Source: Alistipes sp.
GTDB lineage: Bacteria > Bacteroidota > Bacteroidia > Bacteroidales > Rikenellaceae
NCBI GenBank assembly: GCA_017559615.1
Contig: JAFYRB010000018.1
Location: 1 to 19,680 of the forward strand
Reading direction: 5' to 3'
Length of the DNA: 19,680 bases
In this document: piece after piece, positions 1-7,635 of the stretch
How the letters are laid out: each line of letters opens with the position of its first letter
Numbering within the stretch: the stretch's first letter is position 1
Notes under the pieces: model-generated
Database searches by the model: none
What the model saw: only the letters and a program-made list of their open reading frames with translations
What the model was told of the DNA's origin: nothing
Position numbers and translations under genes: made by a program

Positions 1-2677
1 ACTGACGAATCATATACTCTGGGAAGGCATCGTGACCTGCAGGTACTGGAGTATGTGTTGTGAAGAGCGATGATGAACGGATAACCTCCATAGCCTCTGA
101 GAATGACAAGTGCTTCTTAGAGATGAGGTTGCGGATACGCTCAAGACCGATAAACGCTGCGTGTCCCTCGTTGCAGTGGTAAACCTCCTGCTTGATACCC
201 ATCTTTACGAGGGCGCGGATACCACCGATACCGAGCAACATCTCCTGCTTCAAGCGGTTCTCCCAATCGCCACCATAGAGGTAGTAGGTAATCTGACGAT
301 CCTCCTCGAGGTTTGCCTCGTAGTCAGCATCGAGCAAGTAGAGGTCTGTACGACCTACGGCGCACTTCCAAACGCGAGCCGAGAGTGTACGGCCAGGAAG
401 AGCTACCTGTGTAGTAATCCAGTTGCCGAACTCGTCACGTACAGGAGAGATAGGGAGCTTGAAGAAGTTCTGTGCCTCGTATGTAGCCTCCTGCGCACCC
501 TGTGCCGAAAGACGCTGTGTGAAGTAACCATAGCGGTACAACAAACCTACGGCAACCATACCTACATTGCGGTCTGAAGCCTCCTTGAGGTAGTCACCAG
601 CCAAGATACCAAGACCACCAGAGTAGATCTTCAACGATGAGTGCAAACCATACTCCATTGAGAAGTAAGCCACCTTTGCGTGCTCTGGCGCAGGCTTCTC
701 GTTCATATACTCGGTGAACTCCTTGTAAACAGCATCCATACGCTGCAAGAACTCCTTATCTGCGCACAACTCCTCGCAACGTGTTGCAGAGAGCTTGTCC
801 AACAACGCGATAGGGTTGCGGTCTACCTTTACCCAAAGCTCTGCGTCTACAGACTCGAACAAGTCGCGTGCTGCAACAGTCCAGCACCACCACAAGTTGC
901 GTGAAAGCTCCTCGAGTGGCTTAAGACGCTCTGGGATGCTCTTCTCAACCATAAGACGGTGCCAAGAAGGGCGGTTTGAAGTGAGCTGCTGGCGTACGAA
1001 GTTAATCTGCTCTGCGCGGTTACCACCGTCGATAAGTACACGGTTAGTACGAGCCACAGAGTTGTCCATAGCCTCCTCGTAAGCCTTCTTGTACTCGTTG
1101 AAGAGCTTCTTCCAGAGTGCTGTCTCCGAAATCTCCATAGCCTCCTTGCGAGCCTCGGCCATAGCCTCAGCATCCATAGCCATATAGCGCTTGATAACCT
1201 CTGTAATCTGGAATACAACCTCGCGCTCGTTGTAGTCGTCGCGGCGTACGATATCTACAGCGTTGTGGTTAGACTGCTTTGCAACCCACATACCGAAACC
1301 AGCCAAAGTAGTAGTAACGGTAGGAACACCATAAGCTACCGACTCAAGTGGAGTGTAGCCCCAAGGCTCGTAGTATGATGCAAATACTGTGAGGTCAACA
1401 CCTGCCAACATCTCGTAGTAAGGGATGTTGAAGATGCCATCGTTGCCGTTGAGGTATGTAGGAACGAAGAGTACCTTAACACGTGAAGCAGTTGTAGAGA
1501 GGATGCTGCCCTCGATGCTCTGCGAAATCTGATCCCACGCCTCCTGCTCGAGGTAGTGCGAGAGGTAACGCTTCTGTGATGGGTTGATAGCATTCTCCTT
1601 ATTCTCAAGGTGCTGTGCGAGGTCCTGACGTGCGCCAGCGTTGGCTGCAGGAACTGCGATAACTGCCAAAACATCGCGGTCGATGTTCGATGCTGCGAGC
1701 TGCTTCAATGACTCGAGGAATACGTCGAGGCCCTTGTTGCGGAACTCATAGCGGCCGCTGGTACCTACGATAAGGGTATTCTCCTGGAAGTTGTAACCCC
1801 AAGTTGCTGACGCAACCTCCAACATCTTCGCGCGAGCTACCTGACGCTGCTCGTCGAGCTTCTTACCCTGTGGTACGAAGCCATTCTCGAAACCGTTAGG
1901 TGTGATGCGTGTCACCTCGCGGCCGAGCAAGTACTTACACTCGTTAGCAGTGATGTCGCTAACGGTGAGGAATGCATCTGCGTATGTAGCAGCCGACTTC
2001 TCCAACGAGTGCTTTGCCATAACATTGAACTGACGAGCAAGCTCATCGGCGTTGAACTTATGCAAATCGTTGTAGAGTGGAAGACGGTTACCAGCGATGC
2101 AGCGGCCCATAACTGTAGCGTGAGTAGAGAATACTGTTGCTACGTAAGGAGCGTTGTCGCGCAAGTAGAGCGAACCTGCTGCAGCCATCCACTCGTGGAA
2201 GTGAGCTACAACCTTGTTTGTTGCATCTGCGAACTGCTCAACAAACGATGCGATTACAACACCCGCAGCGTGACCGAACAACACAGGCTCGATGTAGTCC
2301 CACTGACCTGAAAGTGAATCTACGTGGTATGACTCCCACAAGCTCTTGAGGATATTGTCCTTCTCGCGGATGAATGACTTAAAGTCGATAAGGATAGCGA
2401 TAGGGTTGCCCTCGATAGCCCAACGACCAATACGAACACGAACACCCTTGTTGTAGAGTGTCTCACGCCAAGCGGCGAGGAGGGTGTTGTCCTCCTTAAA
2501 CTCAGGACTTACAGCATCAAACGAAAAGTCAGGGCCGATAGTGATATACTTATCGCCGAGCATTCGCTTAACTGTAGGTGCCTTCGATGCGATGACAGTG
2601 TGAATGCCACCCACCTTGTTGCACACCTCCCAGCTAACCTCAAATAGGTAGTCAGGAGTTAAATTAACGTTACTCAT
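1..2677 (-). CDS. Fused GT3 glycogen synthase / GT35 alpha-glucan phosphorylase (C-terminus outside window)
   Basis: One uninterrupted frame reads from ATG at 2677 to the left edge (892 residues). I translated it across the domain joint (about 1260-840) and saw no stop. Residues 1 to about 550 resemble GT3, the animal/fungal-type glycogen synthase family: FEVSWEVCNKVGGIHTV at 12-28 (sugar-nucleotide/glucan-binding start) and a late YYEPWGYTPLESVAYG block near 434. From about residue 584 a second enzyme starts (PLEELSRNLWWCW), followed by YFSMEYGLHSSLKIYSGGLG around 670-690 and HCNEGHAAF near 834, which mark the TIGR02094-type GT35 alpha-glucan phosphorylases. The phosphorylase should continue about 500 residues beyond the edge, including the pyridoxal-phosphate lysine. 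Predicted cytosolic roles are glycogen elongation from nucleotide sugar and phosphorolysis to glucose-1-phosphate. A -7 box at 2785-2778 gives a leader of about 95 nt. Confidence 0.9.
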   Translation of the reverse strand, partial: MSNVNLTPDYLFEVSWEVCNKVGGIHTVIASKAPTVKRMLGDKYITIGPDFSFDAVSPEFKEDNTLLAAWRETLYNKGVRVRIGRWAIEGNPIAILIDFKSFIREKDNILKSLWESYHVDSLSGQWDYIEPVLFGHAAGVVIASFVEQFADATNKVVAHFHEWMAAAGSLYLRDNAPYVATVFSTHATVMGRCIAGNRLPLYNDLHKFNADELARQFNVMAKHSLEKSAATYADAFLTVSDITANECKYLLGREVTRITPNGFENGFVPQGKKLDEQRQVARAKMLEVASATWGYNFQENTLIVGTSGRYEFRNKGLDVFLESLKQLAASNIDRDVLAVIAVPAANAGARQDLAQHLENKENAINPSQKRYLSHYLEQEAWDQISQSIEGSILSTTASRVKVLFVPTYLNGNDGIFNIPYYEMLAGVDLTVFASYYEPWGYTPLESVAYGVPTVTTTLAGFGMWVAKQSNHNAVDIVRRDDYNEREVVFQITEVIKRYMAMDAEAMAEARKEAMEISETALWKKLFNEYKKAYEEAMDNSVARTNRVLIDGGNRAEQINFVRQQLTSNRPSWHRLMVEKSIPERLKPLEELSRNLWWCWTVAARDLFESVDAELWVKVDRNPIALLDKLSATRCEELCADKEFLQRMDAVYKEFTEYMNEKPAPEHAKVAYFSMEYGLHSSLKIYSGGLGILAGDYLKEASDRNVGMVAVGLLYRYGYFTQRLSAQGAQEATYEAQNFFKLPISPVRDEFGNWITTQVALPGRTLSARVWKCAVGRTDLYLLDADYEANLEEDRQITYYLYGGDWENRLKQEMLLGIGGIRALVKMGIKQEVYHCNEGHAAFIGLERIRNLISKKHLSFSEAMEVIRSSSLFTTHTPVPAGHDAFPEYMIRQ

Positions 2678-2777
2678 ATTTTTATTTTTTCTGAATTATA
2701 GATTTTTCATCTAATAGTATGATAATTTATCCTTTCTGAGTTGCATCCTACTCAAAAGGGAATAACATATCACGTTG

Positions 2778-2785
2778 CAAAGTTA
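2778..2785 (-). promoter_or_regulatory. -7 box (TAACTTTG) for the glycogen gene
   Basis: On the minus strand this reads TAACTTTG and fits the Bacteroidetes TAnnTTTG -7 element. No clear TTTG -33 element lies 19-21 nt upstream, so the call rests on the -7 box and its position. The predicted start is near 2772, leaving a leader of roughly 95 nt. Confidence 0.5.
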
Positions 2786-2994
2786 ATATAATTCTTGAAT
2801 TACGAATAAGAATTTTAAATTATTTTAATAAATACGCCAATTAAATTGCCGAATGGCGATTTTTTTAGTCCGAATGGGAGATTTTTGTCGCTAAATATTC
2901 CAAAATGATGCGTTGATACATAAGAAGATATGCTCTATAAATAGATAAATATATTCTTTTTCAACGAAATTTTTATATAACAAAATTGTGGGTG

Positions 2995-3026
2995 TTTACG
3001 ATATCGAGAGTTTCTTATTATCTTTG
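2995..3026 (+). promoter_or_regulatory. Promoter of the MATE gene, apparently leaderless
   Basis: TATCTTTG at 3019-3026 matches the -7 consensus, and TTTA at 2995-2998 sits 20 nt upstream as a one-mismatch -33 element. The -7 box ends 4 nt before ATG 3031, so transcription would begin at or next to the start codon. It also argues against the upstream in-frame ATG at 2986, which lies before this promoter. Confidence 0.6.
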
Positions 3027-3030
3027 CGCT

Positions 3031-4389
3031 ATGTTAAGCAAATTTACACAATATTACAAGCGCATTTTGACGTTAGCGCTCCCTGTTGTACTTGCACAGG
3101 CGGGACAGCTTACGACGCAGTTTGCCGATACGGCGATGGTGGGTAACTATGGTGGCGAGGACCCTGTGCCTCTGGCCGCGGTATCATTGGGAGGCTCACT
3201 CTTTCTGTTGATATATCTTGCCGCGCTTGGTTTAGCGCTGGCTATCACGCCGTTAGTGGGCGAGCAGTATGCACGTGGCGATAGGCGCGAGGTGGGACGA
3301 TTGTTCGAGAATAGCGTTATCTACTGCACCCTTATCGGTGTTGTGGCTATGGCTATTGCTCTGGCGTTGCGCCCCTTTATCTCGGTGCTTGGCGAGTGGA
3401 TGAGCGCCCCAGGGCAGAACATCACGCTGGTAGCCGAGATGGCGCTTCCGTACTACGATATGTTGGTATGGAGTATCATCCCGCTTATGCTCTTCCTCGC
3501 TGTCAAGCAGTTCCTCGAGGGTATCGGAAACACAAAAACTGCGATGTGGATTACACTGGGTGGCAACGCGTTAAATATCTTGCTTAACTATATCTTTATC
3601 TTCGGTAAGTTGGGCGTGGAGCCTATGGGTGCCGAGGGTGCAGGTTTGGCGACGCTTATCTCGCGTGTGGCGCAGACCGTGGCAATTGCGCTATACTACT
3701 ACGTATCGCGCCGTTTGCGCATCTATCGTGCCTTCTTCGAGCGCGATGCGATTACCAAGAGCTATATTCGTTCGTTGTTTAAGGTTGGCTATCCAATCTC
3801 GTTCCAGATGGTTCTGGAGTCGGCAGCCTTTATCCTTACCTCTATCCTTGCACTATCGTTTGGCGAGGTTGCGGCAGGCTCTATGCAGGTGTCGTTCAGC
3901 ATCGCTAATACCGCGTGGATGATTACCGTGGCTATCGGCTCAGCATCGACTATCGTGGTGTCGCATCTCTATGGTGCAAGGCAGCGCGCGGAGCTACGCC
4001 ATACCGTTGCAGCGACCTATCATCTCGGCTTGGCGTGGGGAACATTTATGGCCGTTGTGTTTATCCTATTCCGCGAGCAGCTGGCGACAATATTTACAGA
4101 TAATCAGGATGTTATAGCCCTAACTGCCAACCTGATGATATTCATTGCCATCTATCAATTCTCCGATGCTATTCAGGGCCTATCAATCAGTATGCTTCGA
4201 GGTCTTCAGGATGTTAAGGTCATAATGCCGATAGTCTTGATTAGCTATCTTGGACTTAATATTCCGATTGGATGTTGGTTGGCTTATGGCTTGGATATGG
4301 GGTGTCAGGGCTTGGTGATTGGACTTATTGTGGGACTTACGGCAGCAGCGCTGATGACTTTTATAAGACTCCGCCGACAAGTTAAATAA
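3031..4389 (+). CDS. MATE-family efflux transporter
   Basis: A 452-residue integral membrane protein with about 12 hydrophobic segments. Members use an ion gradient to export drugs, organic cations or metabolites across the inner membrane. The N-terminal ILTLALPVVLAQAGQLTTQ followed by FADTAMVGNYGG is the usual MATE opening, and two homologous six-helix halves are visible: GNALNILLNYIFIFGKLG ends the middle of the first bundle and SFQMVLESAAFILTS starts the second. Length is normal (440-460). The ATG at 3031 was preferred to an in-frame ATG at 2986 because the -7 promoter box lies between them and MATE homology begins right after 3031. It stands alone, divergent from the glycogen gene. The substrate cannot be told from sequence. 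No regulator is adjacent. Confidence 0.93.
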   Translation: MLSKFTQYYKRILTLALPVVLAQAGQLTTQFADTAMVGNYGGEDPVPLAAVSLGGSLFLLIYLAALGLALAITPLVGEQYARGDRREVGRLFENSVIYCTLIGVVAMAIALALRPFISVLGEWMSAPGQNITLVAEMALPYYDMLVWSIIPLMLFLAVKQFLEGIGNTKTAMWITLGGNALNILLNYIFIFGKLGVEPMGAEGAGLATLISRVAQTVAIALYYYVSRRLRIYRAFFERDAITKSYIRSLFKVGYPISFQMVLESAAFILTSILALSFGEVAAGSMQVSFSIANTAWMITVAIGSASTIVVSHLYGARQRAELRHTVAATYHLGLAWGTFMAVVFILFREQLATIFTDNQDVIALTANLMIFIAIYQFSDAIQGLSISMLRGLQDVKVIMPIVLISYLGLNIPIGCWLAYGLDMGCQGLVIGLIVGLTAAALMTFIRLRRQVK

Positions 4390-4397
4390 AAAAGAAG

Positions 4398-4490
4398 ATG
4401 TCAAACAAGGCTACTTTGGTGTTCTTTGTCGTTATAACAGCGCACCTACTTCCGCTAACGAAATATCTCGCCAATGGGCAGTACGCCTAA
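4398..4490 (+). CDS. Possible 30-residue hydrophobic mini-ORF
   Basis: ATG at 4398, eight nt after the MATE stop and preceded by a purine-rich AAAAAAGAAG, opens a 30-codon frame with one hydrophobic segment (ATLVFFVVITAHLLPL). It ends at the TAA in the loop of the first repeat hairpin. It could be a small membrane peptide read through from the MATE transcript, the remnant of a gene cut by the repeat, or chance. Nothing in it is recognisable. Confidence 0.2.
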   Translation: MSNKATLVFFVVITAHLLPLTKYLANGQYA

Positions 4491-4501
4491 GTACAGCCCA
4501 T
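4474..4501. repeat. Hairpin 1 of intergenic repeat
   Basis: ATGGGCAGTAC (4474-4484) and GTACAGCCCAT (4491-4501) form an 11-bp stem with one mismatch and loop GCCTAA. The apex TACGCCTAAGTA (4482-4493) recurs with one change at the apex of the second hairpin. No T-run follows, so it does not look like a terminator. Confidence 0.65.
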
Positions 4502-4521
4502 CGTCTTGAATTTCGCCGAGC

Positions 4522-4637
4522 GTTGTAGTAGCACTATTCTAACAACAAAATTCTTGCTCTCAAAATGCTCATTTACGCATAAGTAAACTCCGCTTTTTCG
4601 AGCTTCGTGCGCCTAAAATTAGCTCTTGTTATACAAC
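4522..4637. repeat. Hairpin 2 / imperfect inverted repeat, probable interspersed element
   Basis: The outer ends are GTTGTA (4522-4527) and TACAAC (4632-4637). Inside, the arm at 4559-4576 (CTCAAAATGCTCATTTAC) pairs imperfectly with 4583-4602 around loop GCATAA. The apex TACGCATAAGTA at 4574-4585 nearly repeats the apex of hairpin 1. No long reading frame crosses it. The composition resembles intergenic repeats I associate with Bacteroidales genomes, but copy number cannot be seen in a single window. Confidence 0.5.
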
Positions 4638-4650
4638 TTCTACAAAAAAT

Positions 4651-4685
4651 AAGAGGTTGTCCATTAGGTTTATGGACAACCTCTT
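4651..4685. terminator. Strong bidirectional terminator between MATE and TonB receptor
   Basis: AAGAGGTTGTCCAT (4651-4664) and its exact complement ATGGACAACCTCTT (4672-4685) form a 14-bp perfect stem with a 7-nt loop. A T-rich tract follows on the plus strand (TTTTATTTTAG), and on the minus strand an A-rich tract before the stem becomes TATTTTTTG. It starts 6 nt beyond the receptor stop codon, so the receptor is its main user. Confidence 0.85.
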
Positions 4686-4690
4686 TTATT

Positions 4691-7024
4691 TTAGATATGT
4701 AGCTTCACGCCGAAGAAGAATGTTCGTGGCATCGCTGGACCATAGATATATGCCGAGTCGCGGCCCGAGCCTAAGTCGATATCTCGCTGATAGGCATCGA
4801 GGATGTTCTTAACACCCGCGTTTACCTCCAAGTTGATGATATTTGTAAGGCGGAACGTGTAGCTTAGCTTCACGCCACAGTCGAAGAACGATGGTGTTGT
4901 AACCTCCGAGTCGGGGATTACGTTGCCACTAAGGTCCGTATGCTCGGCGTGCTGAACAAGCATAGGGCCTGTGAAAGTACCAAACAACGAGGCGTTAAAC
5001 TGCTTTGTGATGAAGATGTTTGAGTTGAAGTAGCCATAGTGGTCTGGCGAGCGGAACATCTCGCGCTGTGGCGTCACACTCTCGCTCCACTGCTCTGGCT
5101 CGTCGTAGCGACTCTTCTGGAAGGTGTAGCCGAGCTGTACGTCGAAGATGTTGGCCATTCCGAGCTTCATCTCTGCGGTGATACCTCCCACACGTGCTCC
5201 CGAAGCATTGCGGCGCTCCTTGATAATCACACCATCTATCGAACCCACTTTCTCAAGTGTAAAGACACCATCGAGGATTGTGTAGAAGCCCTCGAGAAGG
5301 ATGTTGGTCTGAAGGCGTCCGAAGTTACGATAGTAGTCCGCCGAGAGGCTAAACGAGTGAGAGTACTCGGGGCGAAGGTCATCCGAAAGACGGATTAGCG
5401 ATACGGTGTTGTTAAGTGCGTCGATGTGCAAATCCTCGTTATAAGCCTGTGGTGCGCGGTAGCCACTCGAGTAGCTGGCACGTAGGCCGAGGTCGCTGAT
5501 AGGGTTGTAGCGCAGCGTTACGCGAGGTGAGAAGATAGGCTTGCTGATAAGGTTGTGCTTATCGAGTCGGAAACCTATCAAGGCGTTAAACTTCTCGCTC
5601 TTCCACTCGTTCTGCGCGAAGAGTCCATATACGGATGTATGCTGGTCGATACGGCGATCGGTAGCGATGTAGTAGTCGTTCAGCGCGTTGTAGTTATACT
5701 CCGCACCTGCGGTAAGCTCGGCAGGGAGTCCTGCCATATAGTTTAGCGTATACTGCGCGCCGCCCACAATCGTAAGGTCACGTGTTGTACCATAAGCATC
5801 AGGGTTTCTATCAGCACCAAAGTAGCTCGAGCGGCTGATGTTCTGTGCCGAGATGTAGCCACTTGCACGGTGCTTCACGTTTGGAAAGTAGCTGAAACTG
5901 ATGCTACCGCCGTCGATGCTATGGTCCACCTGCTCGCAGAGGTCTGCCATATGTGGTGCCATATCGAGGTTATTACCACCACGGCGGAAGTCGTGGATAT
6001 GGTGGTACTCTGCCGAGAGACGTGAGTGTGCCGAGGTTTTGTAGTAGCCTCTAAATCCCGCAGTCTCGGAGCGCAGAGCGGTGATATCGGTGAAGCCATC
6101 GTCGTTACGGTCGTAGCCACCGCGGTTCTTCACCTGACCGAAGATGTAGGTTCCGAGTTTGTAGTCGTCCGACACAAAAGCTCCGCCGAGCGAGGTGTTG
6201 ATATCGGGCGTGCCATCCTCCATAAAGTTTGTGGTGTTCGACAACGTAAGGGTGTTACGCACAGGGTCCTTGGTGATGATGTTCACAACGCCACCAATGG
6301 CACTTGAGCCAAAGAGTGCCGAGCCACCACCGCGGATAATCTCCACACGCTCAACCATCGCAACAGGCATAAGGTCAAGACCATAGACACCTGCCAAGGA
6401 TGAGAATATAGCGCGGCTGTCGAGCAAAATCTGTGAGTACTGTCCCTCTAAACCATTGATACGTAGCTGTGGCGCACCGCAGTTACCACAGGTATTCTCC
6501 ACGCGGAGTCCCGACTGGAAGTTCATTGCCTCCGAGAGGTTCGAAGATGCTGTAGCCTCGAAGAGCTTTGTAGATGCGACATTCACAACGGTAGCCGTCT
6601 GGCGGCGGTTAGTCTCGTTACGTGTTGCCGATACGACCACCTCGTCAACCACCGTCGTAGACTCAAGGAGCGAAAAGTTAAGCTCCTCGGTGTTGCGGGC
6701 AATGGCGATGTAGGTCATCTCCTGCGTCTCGTAGCCGATAGCCGAGATAACAATCGTATGCTCACCAACAGGGATGTTATTTATGGTATAGTGTCCTGTG
6801 GCATTTGCAGCGCAGCCAATAGTCGTATTCTTAATAGTGATGGTTGCAAATGGGATATGCTCTCCGGTATTTGCCGAGATGACGTGGCCGAAGATGTTAG
6901 AGTCGCTATTTTTGCGAGGACTCTCATTCTCGACCTTTACCTTTGGAGATTGTGGGTTGTCAGGTGTGGCAAAAGCGTTAAACGATAGTGTAAGTAGTAA
7001 AAGTGTAATAATTGTTGTTCTCAT
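4691..7024 (-). CDS. TonB-dependent outer-membrane receptor, probable metal or metal-complex uptake
   Basis: A 777-residue outer-membrane receptor. The order is a signal peptide (TIITLLLLTLSFNAFA, cleavage near residue 20), a CarboxypepD_reg-like beta-sandwich (GHVISANTGEHIPFATITI through VGEHTIVISAIGYETQ, about 40-110), a plug domain (about 120-260) with TCGNCGAPQLRINGLEGQY and RGGGSALFGSSAIGGVVNI, then a 22-strand-type barrel ending in FFFGVKLHI. Such receptors pull scarce substrates through the outer membrane using TonB-ExbBD energy. The CirA/BtuB-like plug points to a metal chelate or cofactor rather than a SusC glycan role, and no SusD partner is present. ATG 7024 was chosen because it precedes the signal peptide directly; ATG 7051 lies within about 5 nt of the predicted transcription start. 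The upstream HSH-motif protein supports a metal role. The substrate is not determined. Confidence 0.9.
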   Translation of the reverse strand: MRTTIITLLLLTLSFNAFATPDNPQSPKVKVENESPRKNSDSNIFGHVISANTGEHIPFATITIKNTTIGCAANATGHYTINNIPVGEHTIVISAIGYETQEMTYIAIARNTEELNFSLLESTTVVDEVVVSATRNETNRRQTATVVNVASTKLFEATASSNLSEAMNFQSGLRVENTCGNCGAPQLRINGLEGQYSQILLDSRAIFSSLAGVYGLDLMPVAMVERVEIIRGGGSALFGSSAIGGVVNIITKDPVRNTLTLSNTTNFMEDGTPDINTSLGGAFVSDDYKLGTYIFGQVKNRGGYDRNDDGFTDITALRSETAGFRGYYKTSAHSRLSAEYHHIHDFRRGGNNLDMAPHMADLCEQVDHSIDGGSISFSYFPNVKHRASGYISAQNISRSSYFGADRNPDAYGTTRDLTIVGGAQYTLNYMAGLPAELTAGAEYNYNALNDYYIATDRRIDQHTSVYGLFAQNEWKSEKFNALIGFRLDKHNLISKPIFSPRVTLRYNPISDLGLRASYSSGYRAPQAYNEDLHIDALNNTVSLIRLSDDLRPEYSHSFSLSADYYRNFGRLQTNILLEGFYTILDGVFTLEKVGSIDGVIIKERRNASGARVGGITAEMKLGMANIFDVQLGYTFQKSRYDEPEQWSESVTPQREMFRSPDHYGYFNSNIFITKQFNASLFGTFTGPMLVQHAEHTDLSGNVIPDSEVTTPSFFDCGVKLSYTFRLTNIINLEVNAGVKNILDAYQRDIDLGSGRDSAYIYGPAMPRTFFFGVKLHI

Positions 7025-7061
7025 ATAATCTTCGGTAGTGTTTAACATCAAAGTTGTAGTG

Positions 7062-7092
7062 CAAAGGTACGGGATAATGCACTACTAATCAA
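7062..7092 (-). promoter_or_regulatory. Promoter of the TonB receptor gene
   Basis: TACCTTTG on the minus strand (7069-7062) with TTG (7092-7090) 20 nt upstream fits the Bacteroidetes -33/-7 pattern. Transcription would start near 7057, about 30 nt before ATG 7024. The receptor therefore need not depend on read-through from the HSH gene. Confidence 0.65.
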
Positions 7093-7095
7093 TCG

Positions 7096-7147
7096 CCTAT
7101 ATATGGCATTTTGTCCCCGAAAAGGGGTGCAATATACCCATATATGG
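7096..7147. promoter_or_regulatory. Twin 11-mer sites with a central CCCC/GGGG hairpin (candidate operator)
   Basis: CCTATATATGG (7096-7106) and CCCATATATGG (7137-7147) differ at one base, and the second contains the perfect palindrome CCATATATGG. They lie 41 bp apart, close to four helical turns, just upstream of the receptor -33 element. Between them CCCC (7115-7118) and GGGG (7124-7127) form a short hairpin. The arrangement fits paired binding of a dimeric regulator or an attenuator. No regulator gene is nearby. Confidence 0.35.
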
Positions 7148-7172
7148 TGATTAAGCGTAACGAGTTGTGGTG

Positions 7173-7514
7173 TTAAACAAGCACAGGAGGTGCGCGAAGA
7201 AAAGATAGCGATGACTCCGCAGAGCAGATATCAAGGGTAATAGAAATCGCCTTGCTCTGCTCAATAAAAGTTGCATCGTCGGTAACTGTAATAGACTCTG
7301 CCACAACGCCATACGTATTCTGAAGGCGTGAAATGGTATCTACCGACGTGCTGCTATGTGAGTGCGAAGCGGGGTTGCCACTGAAGGGATGCGAGTGGAC
7401 AATCTTGATGCCGTCGATGTTATGGCTATGGACAAACAGAGTGCTACCACCCAAATAGAAACCTATTGTGAGTAGTAGTAAGTAGCTAATAATCTGTTGT
7501 CTAAATTGTCGCAT
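7173..7514 (-). CDS. Small exported or membrane-anchored HSH-repeat protein, probable metal binder
   Basis: A 113-residue protein from ATG 7514. Residues 9-27 form one hydrophobic segment (signal peptide or anchor). It is followed at once by three HSH motifs, at 29-31, 40-42 and 51-53, spaced exactly 11 residues apart. The rest is Ser/Thr-rich, with one cysteine near 96, ending in LRAPPVLV. Paired histidines at regular spacing after a membrane segment suggest periplasmic or outer-leaflet binding of a transition metal such as Zn, Cu, Ni or Co. This is inference; I do not recognise a named family. An in-frame ATG at 7544 would lie upstream of the predicted transcription start. The gene comes before the TonB receptor on the same strand, 149 bp from its start codon, which suggests a shared role in metal uptake or sensing. 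Confidence 0.75.
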   Translation of the reverse strand: MRQFRQQIISYLLLLTIGFYLGGSTLFVHSHNIDGIKIVHSHPFSGNPASHSHSSTSVDTISRLQNTYGVVAESITVTDDATFIEQSKAISITLDICSAESSLSFLRAPPVLV

Positions 7515-7521
7515 CCGGCGG

Positions 7522-7552
7522 CAAAGGTAACGTTTTTTTAACACAGCGACAA
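7522..7552 (-). promoter_or_regulatory. Promoter of the HSH protein gene, apparently leaderless
   Basis: TACCTTTG (7529-7522) with TTG (7552-7550) exactly 20 nt upstream. Only 7 nt separate the -7 box from ATG 7514, so the start codon would be at or within a few bases of the 5' end of the mRNA. Confidence 0.65.
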
Positions 7553-7600
7553 TAATTTTATCGTTTATTTCTTCGAAATATTACCAATCTTTTGATTTGC

Positions 7601-7631
7601 TTGTTGTAAAACGAAAAAAAAGTTAATTTTG
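7601..7631 (+). promoter_or_regulatory. Promoter of the CotH lipoprotein gene, apparently leaderless
   Basis: TAATTTTG (7624-7631) with TTG (7601-7603) 20 nt upstream. The -7 box ends 4 nt before ATG 7636. It diverges from the HSH gene promoter, and about 48 bp (7553-7600) lie between the two -33 elements. Confidence 0.6.
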
Positions 7632-7635
7632 TAGT

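Larger units (their letters stand above)
2678..3030. other. AT-rich divergent intergenic region
   Basis: About 350 bp between the divergent glycogen gene and the MATE exporter. It holds the promoters of both genes and an imperfect 21-nt tandem repeat (2849-2869 and 2870-2890, both beginning CCGAATGG and containing a T-run). No gene or RNA could be recognised. Confidence 0.7.

Noticed and set aside
4183..4404. 73-codon minus-strand frame over the end of the MATE gene
   Set aside because: Antisense shadow with no homology and overlapping a certain gene.
7545..7635. Possible mobile-element end near the CotH gene
   Set aside because: No terminal inverted repeats, target duplication or transposase remnant; the region is explained by two divergent promoters.
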